From the NCBI RefSeq assembly GCF_002979775.1, contig NZ_PCPR01000010.1:1-64000 (forward strand): DNA of 64,000 nt, read 5' to 3'. Positions 25,519-35,466 of this stretch are shown here, piece by piece. Position 1 is the first letter of the stretch, and the number at the start of each line of letters is the position of its first letter. The notes under the pieces are model-generated. The model ran no database searches. It saw nothing but the letters and a program-made list of their open reading frames with translations, and was not told where the DNA came from. The DNA comes from Arthrobacter sp. MYb23. GTDB lineage: Bacteria > Actinomycetota > Actinomycetes > Actinomycetales > Micrococcaceae. Position numbers and translations under genes: made by a program.

Positions 25519-25573
25519 CAAAAAAGGACCCCCAGGGTACGCCAATGAACGGCGTGGCCTGAGGGCCCTTTTC
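25519..25573. terminator. Bidirectional terminator between DUF3073 and VOC genes
   Basis: Starts AAAAAAGGACCC and ends GGGCCCTTTT, with pairing through AGGGTACGCC / GGCGTGGCCT around a short loop. A-tract and T-tract on the two sides allow termination in either direction; the relevant one is for the minus-strand DUF3073 gene. Confidence 0.75.
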
Positions 25574-25665
25574 AAAAGAAATACGGCATTCGAAAATGCG
25601 CGATGACCGTAATGTACGACGGCGGTCCGCAACTCAGTGCCCAAGGCACCTGTTGGTTGCGACAG

Positions 25666-25890
25666 CTATCCGATCCGGCGGGTGTCAACCTCGTCGTCTT
25701 CATCTTCCGCGTACTTATCCTCGTAAGCCGAATAGTCCGGCTCCGGGGGATCTTCGGGGAAGTGGCTCTTTACACGACTGGACGGACCCGTGAGCTCCCG
25801 CTCAAGTGCCGAATAGTCAGTGTTCGGGGAGTAGTACTTAATGTCCCGAGCCTGCTTGGTAGCTTTTGCCTTTTGACGGCCGCGCCCCAT
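25666..25890 (-). CDS. DUF3073 protein
   Basis: 74 aa from the ATG at 25890 with AAGGGGG upstream. The N-terminus MGRGRQKAKATKQARDIKYY is the unmistakable DUF3073 signature, a small basic-then-acidic protein conserved across actinobacteria and of unknown function. A longer frame to 25965 has no ribosome site. Confidence 0.9.
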   Translation of the reverse strand: MGRGRQKAKATKQARDIKYYSPNTDYSALERELTGPSSRVKSHFPEDPPEPDYSAYEDKYAEDEDDEVDTRRIG

Positions 25891-26133
25891 GGCGTGACCC
25901 CCTTTTGTACTTGGACCGGAGGTGGTCACCTTGGCTATCGGTGAGGCCCCGGAATGTTTGGTCAATTTGTCGTATGTCTAGATTACATGCTTTCGGGGGT
26001 GCCCGCGCGCCACCTGACCCCCGCGTCCGGGCCGACCACAGCCGAAACCACGCCGTTGCACCTCCAAGCGACGCGAAAATTGGGTAGAGTCGGCCTCAAT
26101 GCGGCTCCACAGCAGGAAGGCACACCCCGGAAT

Positions 26134-27021
26134 ATGAGCCAGGACAACACTTCACCACGCGATGGTTCACCACGCGATAAGGGCGAGGATGGAGTACCTT
26201 CCGCGCCCCAAACTCCGCCATCACCGGGCCAACAACCGCCGGCAGCTCCTTGGACGCCGCCATCAGGCCTGCAACCGGATCCAGCCCCCGATCTCGACCC
26301 TGACTTTGTGCCCAACCCGGCAGAACAGCCCGATCCCGCATTGCCGCCCAGGGATGCGGAGTCAAGCAATAAAGCGGACGCGCCCATATACGCAGGCACA
26401 CAACCGTACGCGGGACAGCAGCCCTTCGCGGGCCAGCAACCGTATGTAGGCCAGCAGCCTTATGTTGGTCAGGAGTGGCCCCAGAGGCCGGATGAGCAAC
26501 AGGAACCTCAGGGGGATCCCGTCAAGCGGCAGCGATGGGTCATCGGCGGAATTGTGGTTGGCGTGCTGATACTCATTGGCGTTGTCATCTGGGTCCTGCT
26601 CAACCTGCTGGGGACCCGACCTGAAGCATCCGTAGCCTCTCCCAGCGCAGCTCCTACAGCCGGACCGCTCCCCCGCGACGCGGAGGCCACGGACTTCCAG
26701 GTGGGCGACTGCTTCTCCAGCTTTGATGCGAATTCCTCAAAAGCCAGAGCCGTGGCGTGCGATACCGAACACTCGGCCCAACTGGGCGCCGTTTTCAGCT
26801 ACCCGGCTGACGAGTCCTTCCCCGGAACCAACGCGCTGAGGGATAAGGGGCGTGAGGTGTGCAAGGACGTGAGGCTCAACGAGGCGGCCGACAATTACAT
26901 ACTGCTCCAGCAGAACGTCTACCCGAGCACCACTAGTTGGGACCGGGGCGACCGCCGCGTTGATTGCTTCATCGTGGTGGATTCAGGCAACACCATCAAG
27001 GAAGATCTCCTCAGAAAGTAG
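26134..27021 (+). CDS. Proline-rich membrane protein with septum-formation-like domain
   Basis: 295 aa from the ATG at 26134. Residues 1-125 are rich in Pro/Gln, with tandem GQQPY/F(A/V) repeats. A membrane span lies near 131-153. The outer part carries GDCFSSFDANSSKARAVAC, DTEHSAQLG and two later cysteines, the pattern of the Septum_form family. A second protein with this domain is at 14756. Function in envelope or division is only suggested by family name. It ends 9 bases before the convergent clpB. Confidence 0.72.
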   Translation: MSQDNTSPRDGSPRDKGEDGVPSAPQTPPSPGQQPPAAPWTPPSGLQPDPAPDLDPDFVPNPAEQPDPALPPRDAESSNKADAPIYAGTQPYAGQQPFAGQQPYVGQQPYVGQEWPQRPDEQQEPQGDPVKRQRWVIGGIVVGVLILIGVVIWVLLNLLGTRPEASVASPSAAPTAGPLPRDAEATDFQVGDCFSSFDANSSKARAVACDTEHSAQLGAVFSYPADESFPGTNALRDKGREVCKDVRLNEAADNYILLQQNVYPSTTSWDRGDRRVDCFIVVDSGNTIKEDLLRK

Positions 27022-27030
27022 CCTGAAAAA

Positions 27031-29688
27031 CTACTTCCTGCGAACCGTGAGGCCCGTACCTGCGGGAGCGCCGCCGTCGGGACCTGTCAGTGCTTCGAAG
27101 CCCTCCACAGTGAGTTCGTCGAGGTCAGCAGCGGTGTCCACCAGCACTGTGTCGCCGTCGCTTATTTCGCCCGCAAGGATCTCCTTGGCGAGGCGGTCGC
27201 CGATCTCCCGTTGAACCAGCCTGCGCAGTGGCCGTGCACCGTAGGCAGGATCGAATCCGGACATGGCCAACCACGCACGTGCGCCATCAGAGACTTCCAG
27301 GCTCAGGCGGCGCTCACGGAGCCGGTTACCCAACTCCGCCACGTGCAGCTCAACAATCCGGGCCAGTTCCTCCACGGACAGCGGATCAAACAGCACGATC
27401 TCATCCAGGCGGTTCAGGAACTCCGGCTTGAACGATGCTTGAACCACTGCCATGACAGCCTCACGCTTCGTCTTGGCATCCATGGTTGGGTCCACCAGGA
27501 ACTGGCTGCCGGAGTTGGACGTCAGCACCAGGATGGTGTTGCGGAAGTCCACGGTGCGGCCTTGGCCGTCGGTGAGGCGTCCGTCGTCGAGAACCTGCAG
27601 AAGGATGTCGAAGACCTCCGGGTGGGCCTTCTCCACCTCGTCCAGCAGCACCACGGAGTACGGCCTGCGGCGGACTGCCTCGGTCAGCTGGCCACCTTCT
27701 TCATAGCCCACGTATCCCGGAGGAGCACCCACCAGACGCGCCACCGAGTGCTTCTCGCTGTACTCGGACATGTCGATCCGGATCATGGCGCGTTCGTCGT
27801 CAAAGAGGAAGTCCGCCAGAGCCTTGGCCAGCTCAGTCTTACCCACCCCGGTAGGGCCAAGGAACAGGAACGAACCCGTGGGGCGGTTGGGATCGCTGAT
27901 GCCGGCACGGGCGCGACGCACGGCATCGGACACGGCCTGAACAGCCTTGGACTGCCCGATCAGCCGCTTGCCGAGTTCCTCTTCCATGTGGAGGAGCTTC
28001 TGCGATTCGCCTTGGAGCATGCGGCCGGCCGGAATTCCCGTCCAGGCCGAAATGACTTCCGCGATGTCGTCCGCGGTCACGTCCTCGGCAACCATCAGTT
28101 CCGGCTTCGAATCGCTCCGGGCTGACTCCTCCTCAGCGGCGGCACTCAGCTCCCGTTCGAGGGCGGGCAGCTCTCCGTAAAGGATCCGCGACGCCGATTC
28201 CAGGTCGCCTTCGCGCTGGGCCTTGTCCGCGACGGAACGCAGTTCGTCGATCTTCGCTTTGAGATCACCCACCCGGTTGAGCCCGGCTTTCTCGGCTTCC
28301 CAACGCGCATTCAAGGCACTCAGTTCTTCGTTCTTATCGGCTTTGTCCGCACGGAGCGCTGCCAGCCGTTCCACCGAGGCAGGATCGGTCTCGCCTTGGA
28401 GGGCCAGCTCTTCCATGGTCAAACGGTCCACGGCACGGCGAAGCTGGTCGATCTCTTCCGGCGCGGAGTCGATCTCCATACGAAGCCTGGACGCGGCCTC
28501 ATCAACGAGGTCAATTGCCTTGTCCGGAAGCTGCCTGCCGGAGATGTACCGGTTGGACAGAGTAGCCGCAGCTACAAGGGCGGAGTCAGCGATAGCCACC
28601 TTGTGGTGGGCCTCGTAGCGCTCCTTCAGACCGCGGAGGATGCCGATGGTGTCCTCAACGCTGGGCTCGCCAACATAGACCTGCTGGAAGCGGCGCTCCA
28701 AGGCAGGATCCTTCTCGATGTTCTCGCGGTACTCGTCCAACGTGGTGGCACCGATGAGTCGCAGCTCCCCACGGGCCAGCATGGGCTTGAGCATGTTGCC
28801 GGCATCCATGGCACTTTCACCCGTGGCCCCGGCACCAACTACCGTGTGGATCTCATCAATAAACGTCACGATCTGGCCGTTGGAGTTCTTGATTTCCTCA
28901 AGCACAGCCTTCAGGCGTTCCTCAAACTCGCCACGGTACTTGGCCCCGGCCACCATGGACGCCAGGTCCAGGGCGATGAGGGTTTTGCCCCGCAGGCTTT
29001 CCGGGACGTCTCCGGCCACCATGCGCTGGGCAAGGCCTTCGACGACGGCGGTCTTGCCAACACCGGGTTCACCGATCAGCACGGGGTTGTTCTTGGTGCG
29101 GCGGCTGAGGACCTGGACGACGCGCCGGATTTCGCTGTCACGCCCGATCACGGGATCCAGTTTGCCGGAACGGGCCACGGCAGTGAGGTCCGTGCCGAAT
29201 TTCTCCAAGGCTTGGAAGGTGTTCTCCGGATCCGGCGAATTGACGTTCCTGTCCCCCCGGACACCCGGCAGGGCGGCGAGCAGCGCCTCATGGGAGGCAC
29301 CGGCGTCGCGCATTAACTTTCCGACGGCGTCACTTCCGGCGGAGAGGCCCAGCAGCAGGTGCTCAGTGGACACGAAGGAGTCGCCGAGTTTGTCGGCCTC
29401 GTTCTGGGCAGCTTGGATGGCTTGCATGGACTGGCGGGACAACTGCGCCTGCTGGACCGAGCTTCCTGACGATGACGGCAGCGCCTTGATGGCCGAGCTG
29501 GCCTGCACGCTCACCGCATCAGGGTCTGCACCCGTGGCCCGCAAGAGCGCCACAGCAACGCCCTCGCGCTGGTCCATGAGGGCCTTCAGCAGGTGGGCGG
29601 GCTCAAGCTGCGGGTTACCGGCAGTTGAGGCGTTCATGGCGGCCGCAGAAAGGGCCTCCTGGCTTTTGGTGGTGAATTTGACGTCCAA
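27031..29688 (-). CDS. clpB: ClpB disaggregase (HSP100)
   Basis: 885 aa. It pulls apart protein aggregates with DnaK. Order: Clp_N repeats (1-150), first AAA domain with GEPGVGKT (near 207) and [10 protein letters not shown], a coiled middle domain (about 410-525), second AAA domain with GPTGVGKT (near 611) and [11 protein letters not shown]. The middle domain marks ClpB rather than ClpC. Upstream lies a perfect HAIR-type inverted repeat, so HspR-controlled heat induction is expected. Confidence 0.97.
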   Translation of the reverse strand: MDVKFTTKSQEALSAAAMNASTAGNPQLEPAHLLKALMDQREGVAVALLRATGADPDAVSVQASSAIKALPSSSGSSVQQAQLSRQSMQAIQAAQNEADKLGDSFVSTEHLLLGLSAGSDAVGKLMRDAGASHEALLAALPGVRGDRNVNSPDPENTFQALEKFGTDLTAVARSGKLDPVIGRDSEIRRVVQVLSRRTKNNPVLIGEPGVGKTAVVEGLAQRMVAGDVPESLRGKTLIALDLASMVAGAKYRGEFEERLKAVLEEIKNSNGQIVTFIDEIHTVVGAGATGESAMDAGNMLKPMLARGELRLIGATTLDEYRENIEKDPALERRFQQVYVGEPSVEDTIGILRGLKERYEAHHKVAIADSALVAAATLSNRYISGRQLPDKAIDLVDEAASRLRMEIDSAPEEIDQLRRAVDRLTMEELALQGETDPASVERLAALRADKADKNEELSALNARWEAEKAGLNRVGDLKAKIDELRSVADKAQREGDLESASRILYGELPALERELSAAAEEESARSDSKPELMVAEDVTADDIAEVISAWTGIPAGRMLQGESQKLLHMEEELGKRLIGQSKAVQAVSDAVRRARAGISDPNRPTGSFLFLGPTGVGKTELAKALADFLFDDERAMIRIDMSEYSEKHSVARLVGAPPGYVGYEEGGQLTEAVRRRPYSVVLLDEVEKAHPEVFDILLQVLDDGRLTDGQGRTVDFRNTILVLTSNSGSQFLVDPTMDAKTKREAVMAVVQASFKPEFLNRLDEIVLFDPLSVEELARIVELHVAELGNRLRERRLSLEVSDGARAWLAMSGFDPAYGARPLRRLVQREIGDRLAKEILAGEISDGDTVLVDTAADLDELTVEGFEALTGPDGGAPAGTGLTVRRK

Positions 29689-29723
29689 AGAGTGCTCCCT
29701 TTCTGGAGTGATACCTGTGATTA

Positions 29724-29752
29724 CAAAGTTGAGTCTACTACGCTCAACTTTG
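29724..29752 (-). promoter_or_regulatory. HAIR-type HspR operator upstream of clpB
   Basis: CAAAGTTGAG and CTCAACTTTG, perfect 10-base arms with a 9-base spacer, about 35 bases before the clpB start. It fits the HspR-associated inverted repeat (CTTGAGT-N7-ACTCAAG) that controls dnaK and clpB in actinobacteria. Confidence 0.85.
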
Positions 29753-29838
29753 CTTTTGGGTCCACTGGGTTCAATGTTTGCCCACGGCGAAACCAGTGTC
29801 CAGAGTCCACCGGTTTCTGGGGAAAGTAGGCTGGGGCG

Positions 29839-30456
29839 ATGGACACCATTTCAACCGCGGCCGAACTTGAAGAACTCATTGGATTGCCCCTCGATCGCAC
29901 CAGGAAGAAGGTGCGCACCTCCCTCAGCGATTTCGACCGCCAATGGCTGGCAGCCAGCCCTTTTTGCGTGATCTCGACGACGGACGCGCTGGGTCGCGTG
30001 GACGCCTCACCCAAGGGCGATCCCGCGGGCTTCATTCAGGTCCTGGACGAGCACACCATCGCCATCCCGGAACGGCCTGGCAACAAGTTGGTGTTTGGCT
30101 TCCACAACATCCTGGAAAACCCGAACGTCGGCATCCTTTCCGTGGTTCCCGGCCGCACCGACACCCTCCGGATCAACGGGACCGCACAAATTGTCCGCGA
30201 CGCCGACTTCTTCGATCTCATGGTGGTCAAAGGGCATCGGCCGCGCGCCGCCGTCGTAGTTTCCGTGGAGGAAGTGTTCACCCACTGCGGCAAGGCGTTC
30301 ATGCGCAGCGGTCTGTGGCAGCCCGAGACCTGGGATGCCGACGGCCTGCCGAGCATCGCGGCCCTCGCAAAGACTTACACCCAGCCCGAAACTCCCTTGG
30401 AAGAGCTCGAGACTTATTACGGACCGTCGTACGCCGAGCGGATGTACCGGGAGTAA
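29839..30456 (+). CDS. FMN-dependent pyridoxamine-phosphate-oxidase-like protein
   Basis: 205 aa with a split-barrel flavin fold: [30 protein letters not shown] at the start, [12 protein letters not shown] in the middle and the MRSGLWQPE segment later. It matches the MSMEG_1061-type family of PPOX flavoproteins, usually assigned to F420- or FMN-linked redox chemistry. No operon partner; a hairpin separates it from the convergent modC. Confidence 0.82.
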   Translation: MDTISTAAELEELIGLPLDRTRKKVRTSLSDFDRQWLAASPFCVISTTDALGRVDASPKGDPAGFIQVLDEHTIAIPERPGNKLVFGFHNILENPNVGILSVVPGRTDTLRINGTAQIVRDADFFDLMVVKGHRPRAAVVVSVEEVFTHCGKAFMRSGLWQPETWDADGLPSIAALAKTYTQPETPLEELETYYGPSYAERMYRE

Positions 30457-30457
30457 C

Positions 30458-30482
30458 ACCCGCCCTGAACATCAGGCCGGGT
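30458..30482. terminator. Hairpin between convergent genes
   Basis: ACCCG-CCCTGA and TCAGG-CCGGGT arms around a 3-base loop. It begins right after one stop codon and contains the modC stop codon, so it could end transcription from both sides. Confidence 0.55.
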
Positions 30483-31539
30483 AGACAGACACCAGCGCAG
30501 ACTTGACCACAAACCGCACGTCCATGCCCGGAACCAACCCCAAATCGGCGGACGCTGCCGGGGTAATATCCGCGGACAGAGCCTGGGCCGAATCTCCGGC
30601 ACGGACCCGTATCTGGTCACCGTGCGGTTCAAGGTCCGTGATGGTGACGGGAAACGAATTGCGGGGGCTTCCGTGAACATCCCCCAGGAAGACGGAAACG
30701 CTCGACGGCGGGAACGCTGCCACGCCTGCCTGGCCAGGTGAAGGTGACCATCCGGAATCGTGATGGCCGGCGAAAACCCGGCCATCCGGCGTCGTAATTC
30801 CATCCTCGGTGATGGTCCCGGTGACAAGGTTCAGCCCAGCGAGTCCGGCCGCGAAGTGGCTTCTGGGCCGCTCAAGGACCTGACGGGTGGCTCCTACTTC
30901 GGTTATATGACCCTTTTCCACAACAATCACGCGGTCGGCCAGCATGTAAGCGTCCAGGACATCGTGGGTGACGATGATGGCCTTCCGATCCTGCAAAACC
31001 CGTTTGAGCACGCGGCGGAGCAACGGTGCTGCGTGGATGTCCAGAGCTGCCATGGGTTCATCGAGCAGCAGAAGCTCAGGCTCGGCGGCCAAAGCCCGGG
31101 CTACAGCGACACGTTGTGCCTGCCCACCCGAGAGCTGGGCTGGTTTTCGCTTGGCCAAGTTCGCGGCGTCAACTTCCTCCAGCCAGTGATGCGCGGTTTC
31201 CCGTGCCGCCGCAGTGGAAGCACCTGCACTCCGCGGGCCGAAGGCCACGTTATCCAGGGCGTTCAGGTGTGGGAACAGCAACGCTTCTTGGGCCAGGAGC
31301 GCAGTCCCGCGCAGGTGCGGCGGGCTCCACAGGTGGGTGCCGCCGTCGAGGTTGAAGAGCTCTTTATCCCCGATTCGTGCCGACCCGGAATCCGGCCGCA
31401 GCAGTCCTGCGATCACACCCAGCAGAGTGGATTTGCCCGCACCGTTGGGACCGAGGATGGCCACGGTTTCGCCATCTTTGAGGCTGAGTGACATCTCGAA
31501 ATTTCTGGAACGGAGGCTGGCCTGCAACTCAAACGTCAT
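30472..31539 (-). CDS. modC: Molybdate ABC transporter ATPase
   Basis: 355 aa. Walker [10 protein letters not shown] (near residue 30), signature [15 protein letters not shown] (near 137), Walker [13 protein letters not shown], then a C-terminal TOBE (molybdate-binding) domain from about 285. It powers molybdate uptake with ModB and ModA. The 4-base overlap with modB shows co-translation. Confidence 0.95.
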   Translation of the reverse strand: MTFELQASLRSRNFEMSLSLKDGETVAILGPNGAGKSTLLGVIAGLLRPDSGSARIGDKELFNLDGGTHLWSPPHLRGTALLAQEALLFPHLNALDNVAFGPRSAGASTAAARETAHHWLEEVDAANLAKRKPAQLSGGQAQRVAVARALAAEPELLLLDEPMAALDIHAAPLLRRVLKRVLQDRKAIIVTHDVLDAYMLADRVIVVEKGHITEVGATRQVLERPRSHFAAGLAGLNLVTGTITEDGITTPDGRVFAGHHDSGWSPSPGQAGVAAFPPSSVSVFLGDVHGSPRNSFPVTITDLEPHGDQIRVRAGDSAQALSADITPAASADLGLVPGMDVRFVVKSALVSVYPA

Positions 31540-32348
31540 GGCCGCACCTCCGCGGGTGTGCTGCTCCGCCGGGCACCGTAGCTGAGCCCCACAACGGCAA
31601 CGGCCACCGCCACCAACACCAAGGACAGGGCCACGGCGGCGTCGGCATCCGTCTCCCGCTGCAGATAGATCTCCAACGGCAAGGTGCGCGTCACCCCTTC
31701 AAGGCTTCCGGCGAAGGTCAAGGTTGCGCCGAACTCCCCCAGGCTGCGCGCGAAAGACAACACCGCGCCGGATGCCAGCCCCGGCAAGACCAAGGGAAGC
31801 GTGACGCGACGAAGGACGGTGGTGGGCCGCGCCCCGAGAGTCGCCGCGACGGCCTCATACCTGTTTCCGGCCGACCGCAGGGCACCCTCCAAACTGACCA
31901 CCAAGAAGGGCAACGCCACAAACGTCTGAGCCAAAACCACTGCAGTGGTTGAAAACGCGATCTGGATACCTGCCGCTTCCAGGGACTTCCCCAGGAGGCC
32001 CTGCCGGCCGAACGTGTACAGGAGCGCGATGCCCCCGACGACGGGCGGCAACACCAGCGGCAACAGGACGAACGCCCTCAGTAACCGCTGGCCCGGAAAC
32101 TCGCCACGCGCCAGCACCAACGCCAACGGAATGCCCAGCACGATGCAAAGGACCGTGCTGGCAGCCGAGGTTCGCAAGCTCAACCCCAGTGCAGCCAGCG
32201 AGGACTCGGACGTGATCAGCGGAACGAACTGCGGCCAGTTCACCTTGGCCAGCATCGCAACCAGAGGAAGGACCACCAGAAGCCCGCCCACGGCTGCGAC
32301 GGCATAGATCCAGCGCGGGATCCCTTGGTAGCCGGTGGCGGTTTTCAT
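31536..32348 (-). CDS. modB: Molybdate ABC transporter permease
   Basis: 270 aa, five or six membrane spans and the permease EAA-type loop in [18 protein letters not shown]. It has GGAGATC before the ATG. It is separated from modA by about 180 bases, most of which is a tandem repeat, although both belong to one operon. Confidence 0.93.
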   Translation of the reverse strand: MKTATGYQGIPRWIYAVAAVGGLLVVLPLVAMLAKVNWPQFVPLITSESSLAALGLSLRTSAASTVLCIVLGIPLALVLARGEFPGQRLLRAFVLLPLVLPPVVGGIALLYTFGRQGLLGKSLEAAGIQIAFSTTAVVLAQTFVALPFLVVSLEGALRSAGNRYEAVAATLGARPTTVLRRVTLPLVLPGLASGAVLSFARSLGEFGATLTFAGSLEGVTRTLPLEIYLQRETDADAAVALSLVLVAVAVAVVGLSYGARRSSTPAEVRP

Positions 32349-32385
32349 GATCTCCTTACAGTGGTGCGTTCTGTGGCCCAGCCAG

Positions 32386-32539
32386 GCTAGGGTGCGTTCC
32401 CGCTAGGGTGCGTTCCCGCTAGGGTGCGCCCCGCTAGGGTGCGTTCCCGCTAGGGTGCGTTCCCGCTAGGGTGCGCCCCGCTAGGGTGCGTTCCCGCTAG
32501 GGTGCGCCCCGCTAGGGTGCGTTCCCGCTAGGGTGCGCC
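32386..32539. repeat. Ten-unit tandem repeat between modA and modB
   Basis: Units of 16 (GCTAGGGTGCGTTCCC) and 15 bases (GCTAGGGTGCGCCCC) alternate: 16,16,15,16,16,15,16,15,16, then a partial tenth unit. The tenth unit holds the last codons and TAG stop of modA on the minus strand (GCGCACCCTAG), so the array looks like repeated copying of the modA 3' end. Each unit can form a small GGG/CCC stem in the transcript. Copy number is probably variable between strains. Confidence 0.93.
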
Positions 32540-33334
32540 AAATCCGGCGTCACCCAGAACCTTCTTGCCTGCTTCGCTGGTGACAGAAGCGATGAACGCC
32601 ACCGCCAGTTCCTTGTTCTGGCTGGAACTTACCGTGGCGATCGGATAGGTATTCACTGCCGCGTCGGACTCAGGGAAGGGAACGCCCATGACCTTGTCGC
32701 CTGCTCCCTTCACGTCCGTGACGTAAACCAGTCCGGCGTCGGCCTCGCCCGAGGTGACCTTGCCGAGGACATCGGTGACTGACGATTCTTCACTGACAGG
32801 GCTCAACGTGATGCCGCTGGCCTTCTCCACCGTTTCCGTTGCCGCGCCACAGGGAACCTGGCTGGCGCACGTCACTACTTTGACGCCTGGCTTGGCGAGG
32901 TCAGCGAGGGACGAGATCGACGCCGGGTTGCTGGGTGGGACGGCGATCTCCAGGACGTTCGTGGCGAAGTTTGTTGCGGTACCGTCCAGCAGTTTGGCGT
33001 CGGCCAGCTTTGTCATGTTCTTGGTGTCCGCCGAAGCGAAGACGTCTGCGGGGGCGCCCTGGCTGATCTGCGTGACCAGGTCCGAGGAACCGGCGAAGCT
33101 CAGTGTCACCTTGGTGCCCGGGTTCTTCGCCTCGAAGTCCTTAGCCAGTTGAGTGAACGTGGCTTTGAGGGACGCGGCCGCGAAGACGGTCACTGTTCCG
33201 CTCAGTTGGGATGCGCCGCTGTTGCTCGTTGGCGTCGCGGCAGGGGCCGTGGCGCCGCAGGCCGTGAGCGCGCCTGCCAATCCAAGCGCAACCGACATTC
33301 CCACGATGCATTTCTTTAGGCGAAGGGTCCTCAT
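32528..33334 (-). CDS. modA: Molybdate-binding lipoprotein
   Basis: 268 aa. Signal with lipobox LTACGA (Cys26), then a periplasmic-type binding protein: VTVFAAASLKATFTQL, FAGSSDLVTQI and QGAPADVFASAD are ModA hallmarks for oxyanion contact. It delivers molybdate or tungstate to ModBC. It overlaps the regulator gene by 4 bases. Its stop codon lies in the last unit of a tandem array. Confidence 0.95.
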   Translation of the reverse strand: MRTLRLKKCIVGMSVALGLAGALTACGATAPAATPTSNSGASQLSGTVTVFAAASLKATFTQLAKDFEAKNPGTKVTLSFAGSSDLVTQISQGAPADVFASADTKNMTKLADAKLLDGTATNFATNVLEIAVPPSNPASISSLADLAKPGVKVVTCASQVPCGAATETVEKASGITLSPVSEESSVTDVLGKVTSGEADAGLVYVTDVKGAGDKVMGVPFPESDAAVNTYPIATVSSSQNKELAVAFIASVTSEAGKKVLGDAGFGAP

Positions 33335-33741
33335 ATGATGCTCTTTCCTTGCGGAGTTTCGATGATGACAGTGGTGGCTTTGACCACGGCCGTGGCGACG
33401 GATCCGAGTTCCAGCCCGAGCTCACGGACGGCCTCGCTGCTCATGAGCGACACCACCCGGAAGGGGCCACACTGAAGCTCCACTTGGGCCATGACCTTGT
33501 CAGCGGTAATTCCCGTCACCAGGCCCACAAAGCGGTTCCGTGCAGAACTTCCGGAACGCGAGGGGTCGTCCGGGAGGTGTGACTGATCCCGGGCCAACGT
33601 GGCGAGCTCCAGCCCATCCACGGCCAGACGTCCTGCGCCGTCCTTCTGGGCAGTCAGCGTCCCGTTCTCCGTCCAGCGCCTCACGGTATCGTCGCTGACG
33701 CCGAGGAAGCGGGCGGCTTCGGAAATTCGTATTTGCGGCAT
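33331..33741 (-). CDS. MerR-like helix-turn-helix with TOBE domain (molybdate regulator/Mop)
   Basis: 136 aa from the ATG at 33741; longer starts have no support. Residues 1-60 form an excisionase/MerR-like helix-turn-helix (RISEAARFLGVSDDTVRRW). Residues 68-135 are a single TOBE/Mop domain (ARNRFVGLVTGITADKVMAQVEL, LGSVATAVVKATTVIIE) that binds molybdate. It heads the mod operon and is coupled to modA. It most likely senses intracellular molybdate and represses the operon through CCGCAAA-type sites at its own start. Confidence 0.87.
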   Translation of the reverse strand: MPQIRISEAARFLGVSDDTVRRWTENGTLTAQKDGAGRLAVDGLELATLARDQSHLPDDPSRSGSSARNRFVGLVTGITADKVMAQVELQCGPFRVVSLMSSEAVRELGLELGSVATAVVKATTVIIETPQGKSII

Positions 33742-33799
33742 GGATTGAGTGTAGTTCCGTGTTTGCGGTTCAGGAGCCTTGAATGTTCCGCAAACGAAA
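33726..33799. promoter_or_regulatory. Repeated half-sites upstream of the mod operon
   Basis: Three related sequences: TTCGTATTTGCGG (33726-33738, inside the first codons of the regulator), TTCCGTGTTTGCGG (33755-33768) and, inverted, CCGCAAACGAAA (33788-33799). The last two form an inverted repeat with perfect GTTTGCGG arms. They are candidate operators of the mod regulator. Confidence 0.5.
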
Positions 33800-34002
33800 T
33801 ATGACTTCGAAGCCGCGGCGCACCCTTTCCCGCCTGAGGCACCCCTTGGGTGTTCCCATCGCGCCCGGTGGCGCACGACGCACCCGTAAGCTCTGGTGCG
33901 CATGGCGGAAAGTGGTGCGCCGCCGTCGTCGTGCTCTAGCCGCCGGGGACCCGCAGTCGTACCCTGATCTGGGGGAGAGTTTCACTTTCAAAGGAACGTC
34001 CC

Positions 34003-35337
34003 ATGGAATGGATTCGTCCGGACAGTCCGGACTATGACGAAGCCCGAAAACTCTTCAATGCCATGATCGACCGCAAGCCGGCCGTCATTGCCAAATGCTC
34101 CGATCCCGGCGAAGTTGCTGAGGCCCTGAGCTACGCGCACAACCACAATTTGGACGTAGCTGTGCGTTCCGGCGGGCACTCAGTGGCGGGCATGTCCACC
34201 AACGACGACGGGCTGGTGGTTGACGTCCGCCCCATGAAATCAATCCGCGTAGACCCTGAGGCGAAAACCGCCACAGCCGGCGCCGGGCTCACCTGGGGAG
34301 AATTCGATCGCGCCACGCAACAGCACGGTTTAGCGGTCACCGGCGGCCGGGCGTCCACCACAGGTGTCTCTGGATTCACGTTGGGCGGGGGCTCCGGATG
34401 GCTGGAGCGGTCGTACGGTTTCGCGTGCGATAACCTCCTTTCCGTAGACCTGGTCACAGCCTCCGGAGATCGCGTGACCGCAAGCCGGGACGAGAATCCC
34501 GAGTTGTTCTGGGCGCTCCACGGCGGGGGCGGAAACTTCGGCGTGGCCACGTCCTTGACGTTCCAACTCCACGATGTGGGCCCCACTGTCATGGCCGGCC
34601 TCATGCTGTTCCCCGGGGACGACGCACAGGGTCTATCGCGCGCCTACCGGCAGATTGCTTTGGAAGCACCCGACGCCGTCGGAACCGCCCTGGTGTACCT
34701 CACCGCCCCACCGGAAGAATTCGTCCCGGAAGAGATGGTGGGCAAGCTCGCCGTCGGGATGGCATACATCTACGCGGGCAGTGTTGAGGCCGGCGAGGAG
34801 CACGCCAAGCCGTTCAAGGACCTCGGCCCCTCAGTGGACCTCGTCTCGCCCATGGAATACGCGGACTTCCAGTGCATGATCGACGACCCCCCGGACCACT
34901 ACAACTACTGGAGCGCCGACTACCATAACGAGCTCACCGACGATGCACTGGACGTTCTGGTGGACTCGGCGCAACACCTTCCCGGCCCGAACTCGCAGCA
35001 GCTGGTGGCACGGTGGGGCGGAGCCGTGGACGGACCTGCTGCAGCGAACACGCCGTTGCAGCACCGCGGAGCCGCGTGGGTCAGCCACCCGTTCGGCCTG
35101 TCCGAAACCCGGGAGGGCGGGCAGGAGGCAAAAGCCTGGGTCAAGCAGTTTCGGCAGGACATCGCACCCCACACCACGGGCGGCGTGTGGTTGAACTTCA
35201 TCGGCGACGAGGGGCAGGATCGGATCATGGCGGCCTACGGCGAACAAAATTACCGGCGACTGTCCTTGGTGAAACGCCAGTTCGATCCCGACAACGTGTT
35301 CCGCGGCAACCAGAACATCCTGCCGGCTGAGCACTGA
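34003..35337 (+). CDS. FAD-linked oxidoreductase, berberine-bridge type
   Basis: 444 aa. FAD_binding_4 domain with the flavin-linking histidine in RSGGHSVAGMS (about residues 45-55), GVSGFTLGGGSGWL near 122, and a C-terminal BBE segment FDPDNVFRGNQNI. Such enzymes oxidise alcohols, sugars or reticuline-like substrates using O2. The second linking cysteine of bicovalent members is not evident. Substrate unknown. It has AAAGGAACG before the ATG. Confidence 0.87.
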   Translation: MEWIRPDSPDYDEARKLFNAMIDRKPAVIAKCSDPGEVAEALSYAHNHNLDVAVRSGGHSVAGMSTNDDGLVVDVRPMKSIRVDPEAKTATAGAGLTWGEFDRATQQHGLAVTGGRASTTGVSGFTLGGGSGWLERSYGFACDNLLSVDLVTASGDRVTASRDENPELFWALHGGGGNFGVATSLTFQLHDVGPTVMAGLMLFPGDDAQGLSRAYRQIALEAPDAVGTALVYLTAPPEEFVPEEMVGKLAVGMAYIYAGSVEAGEEHAKPFKDLGPSVDLVSPMEYADFQCMIDDPPDHYNYWSADYHNELTDDALDVLVDSAQHLPGPNSQQLVARWGGAVDGPAAANTPLQHRGAAWVSHPFGLSETREGGQEAKAWVKQFRQDIAPHTTGGVWLNFIGDEGQDRIMAAYGEQNYRRLSLVKRQFDPDNVFRGNQNILPAEH

Positions 35338-35347
35338 GTTTCTGCAC

Positions 35348-35445
35348 TCCTTCCCAGTTGCCGTGATCAGCGCGGGCAGAGAAGCCTGTACTTCCGGGAC
35401 GGCAGCACGGCGGTAGACGTCCCGATGGCCGGCAACTGGGAAGGA
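35348..35445. repeat. 98-bp inverted-repeat element
   Basis: Perfect 15-base arms TCCTTCCCAGTTGCC (35348-35362) and its complement (35431-35445) enclose 68 bases with a second short pair CGGGAC/GTCCCG. It lies between the oxidoreductase stop and the next start. It may be a terminator-like intergenic element of a family different from the 66-bp palindromes. Confidence 0.65.
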
Positions 35446-35466
35446 TCACATGGGTACACTTTGGCA

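Noticed and set aside
28396..29971. Plus-strand frames of about 300 and 400 codons over clpB
   Set aside because: Both overlap the AAA domains of clpB in the opposite direction and have no recognisable domain.
32386..32539. CRISPR array
   Set aside because: Units follow each other without spacers and no cas genes are near; it is a simple tandem repeat.
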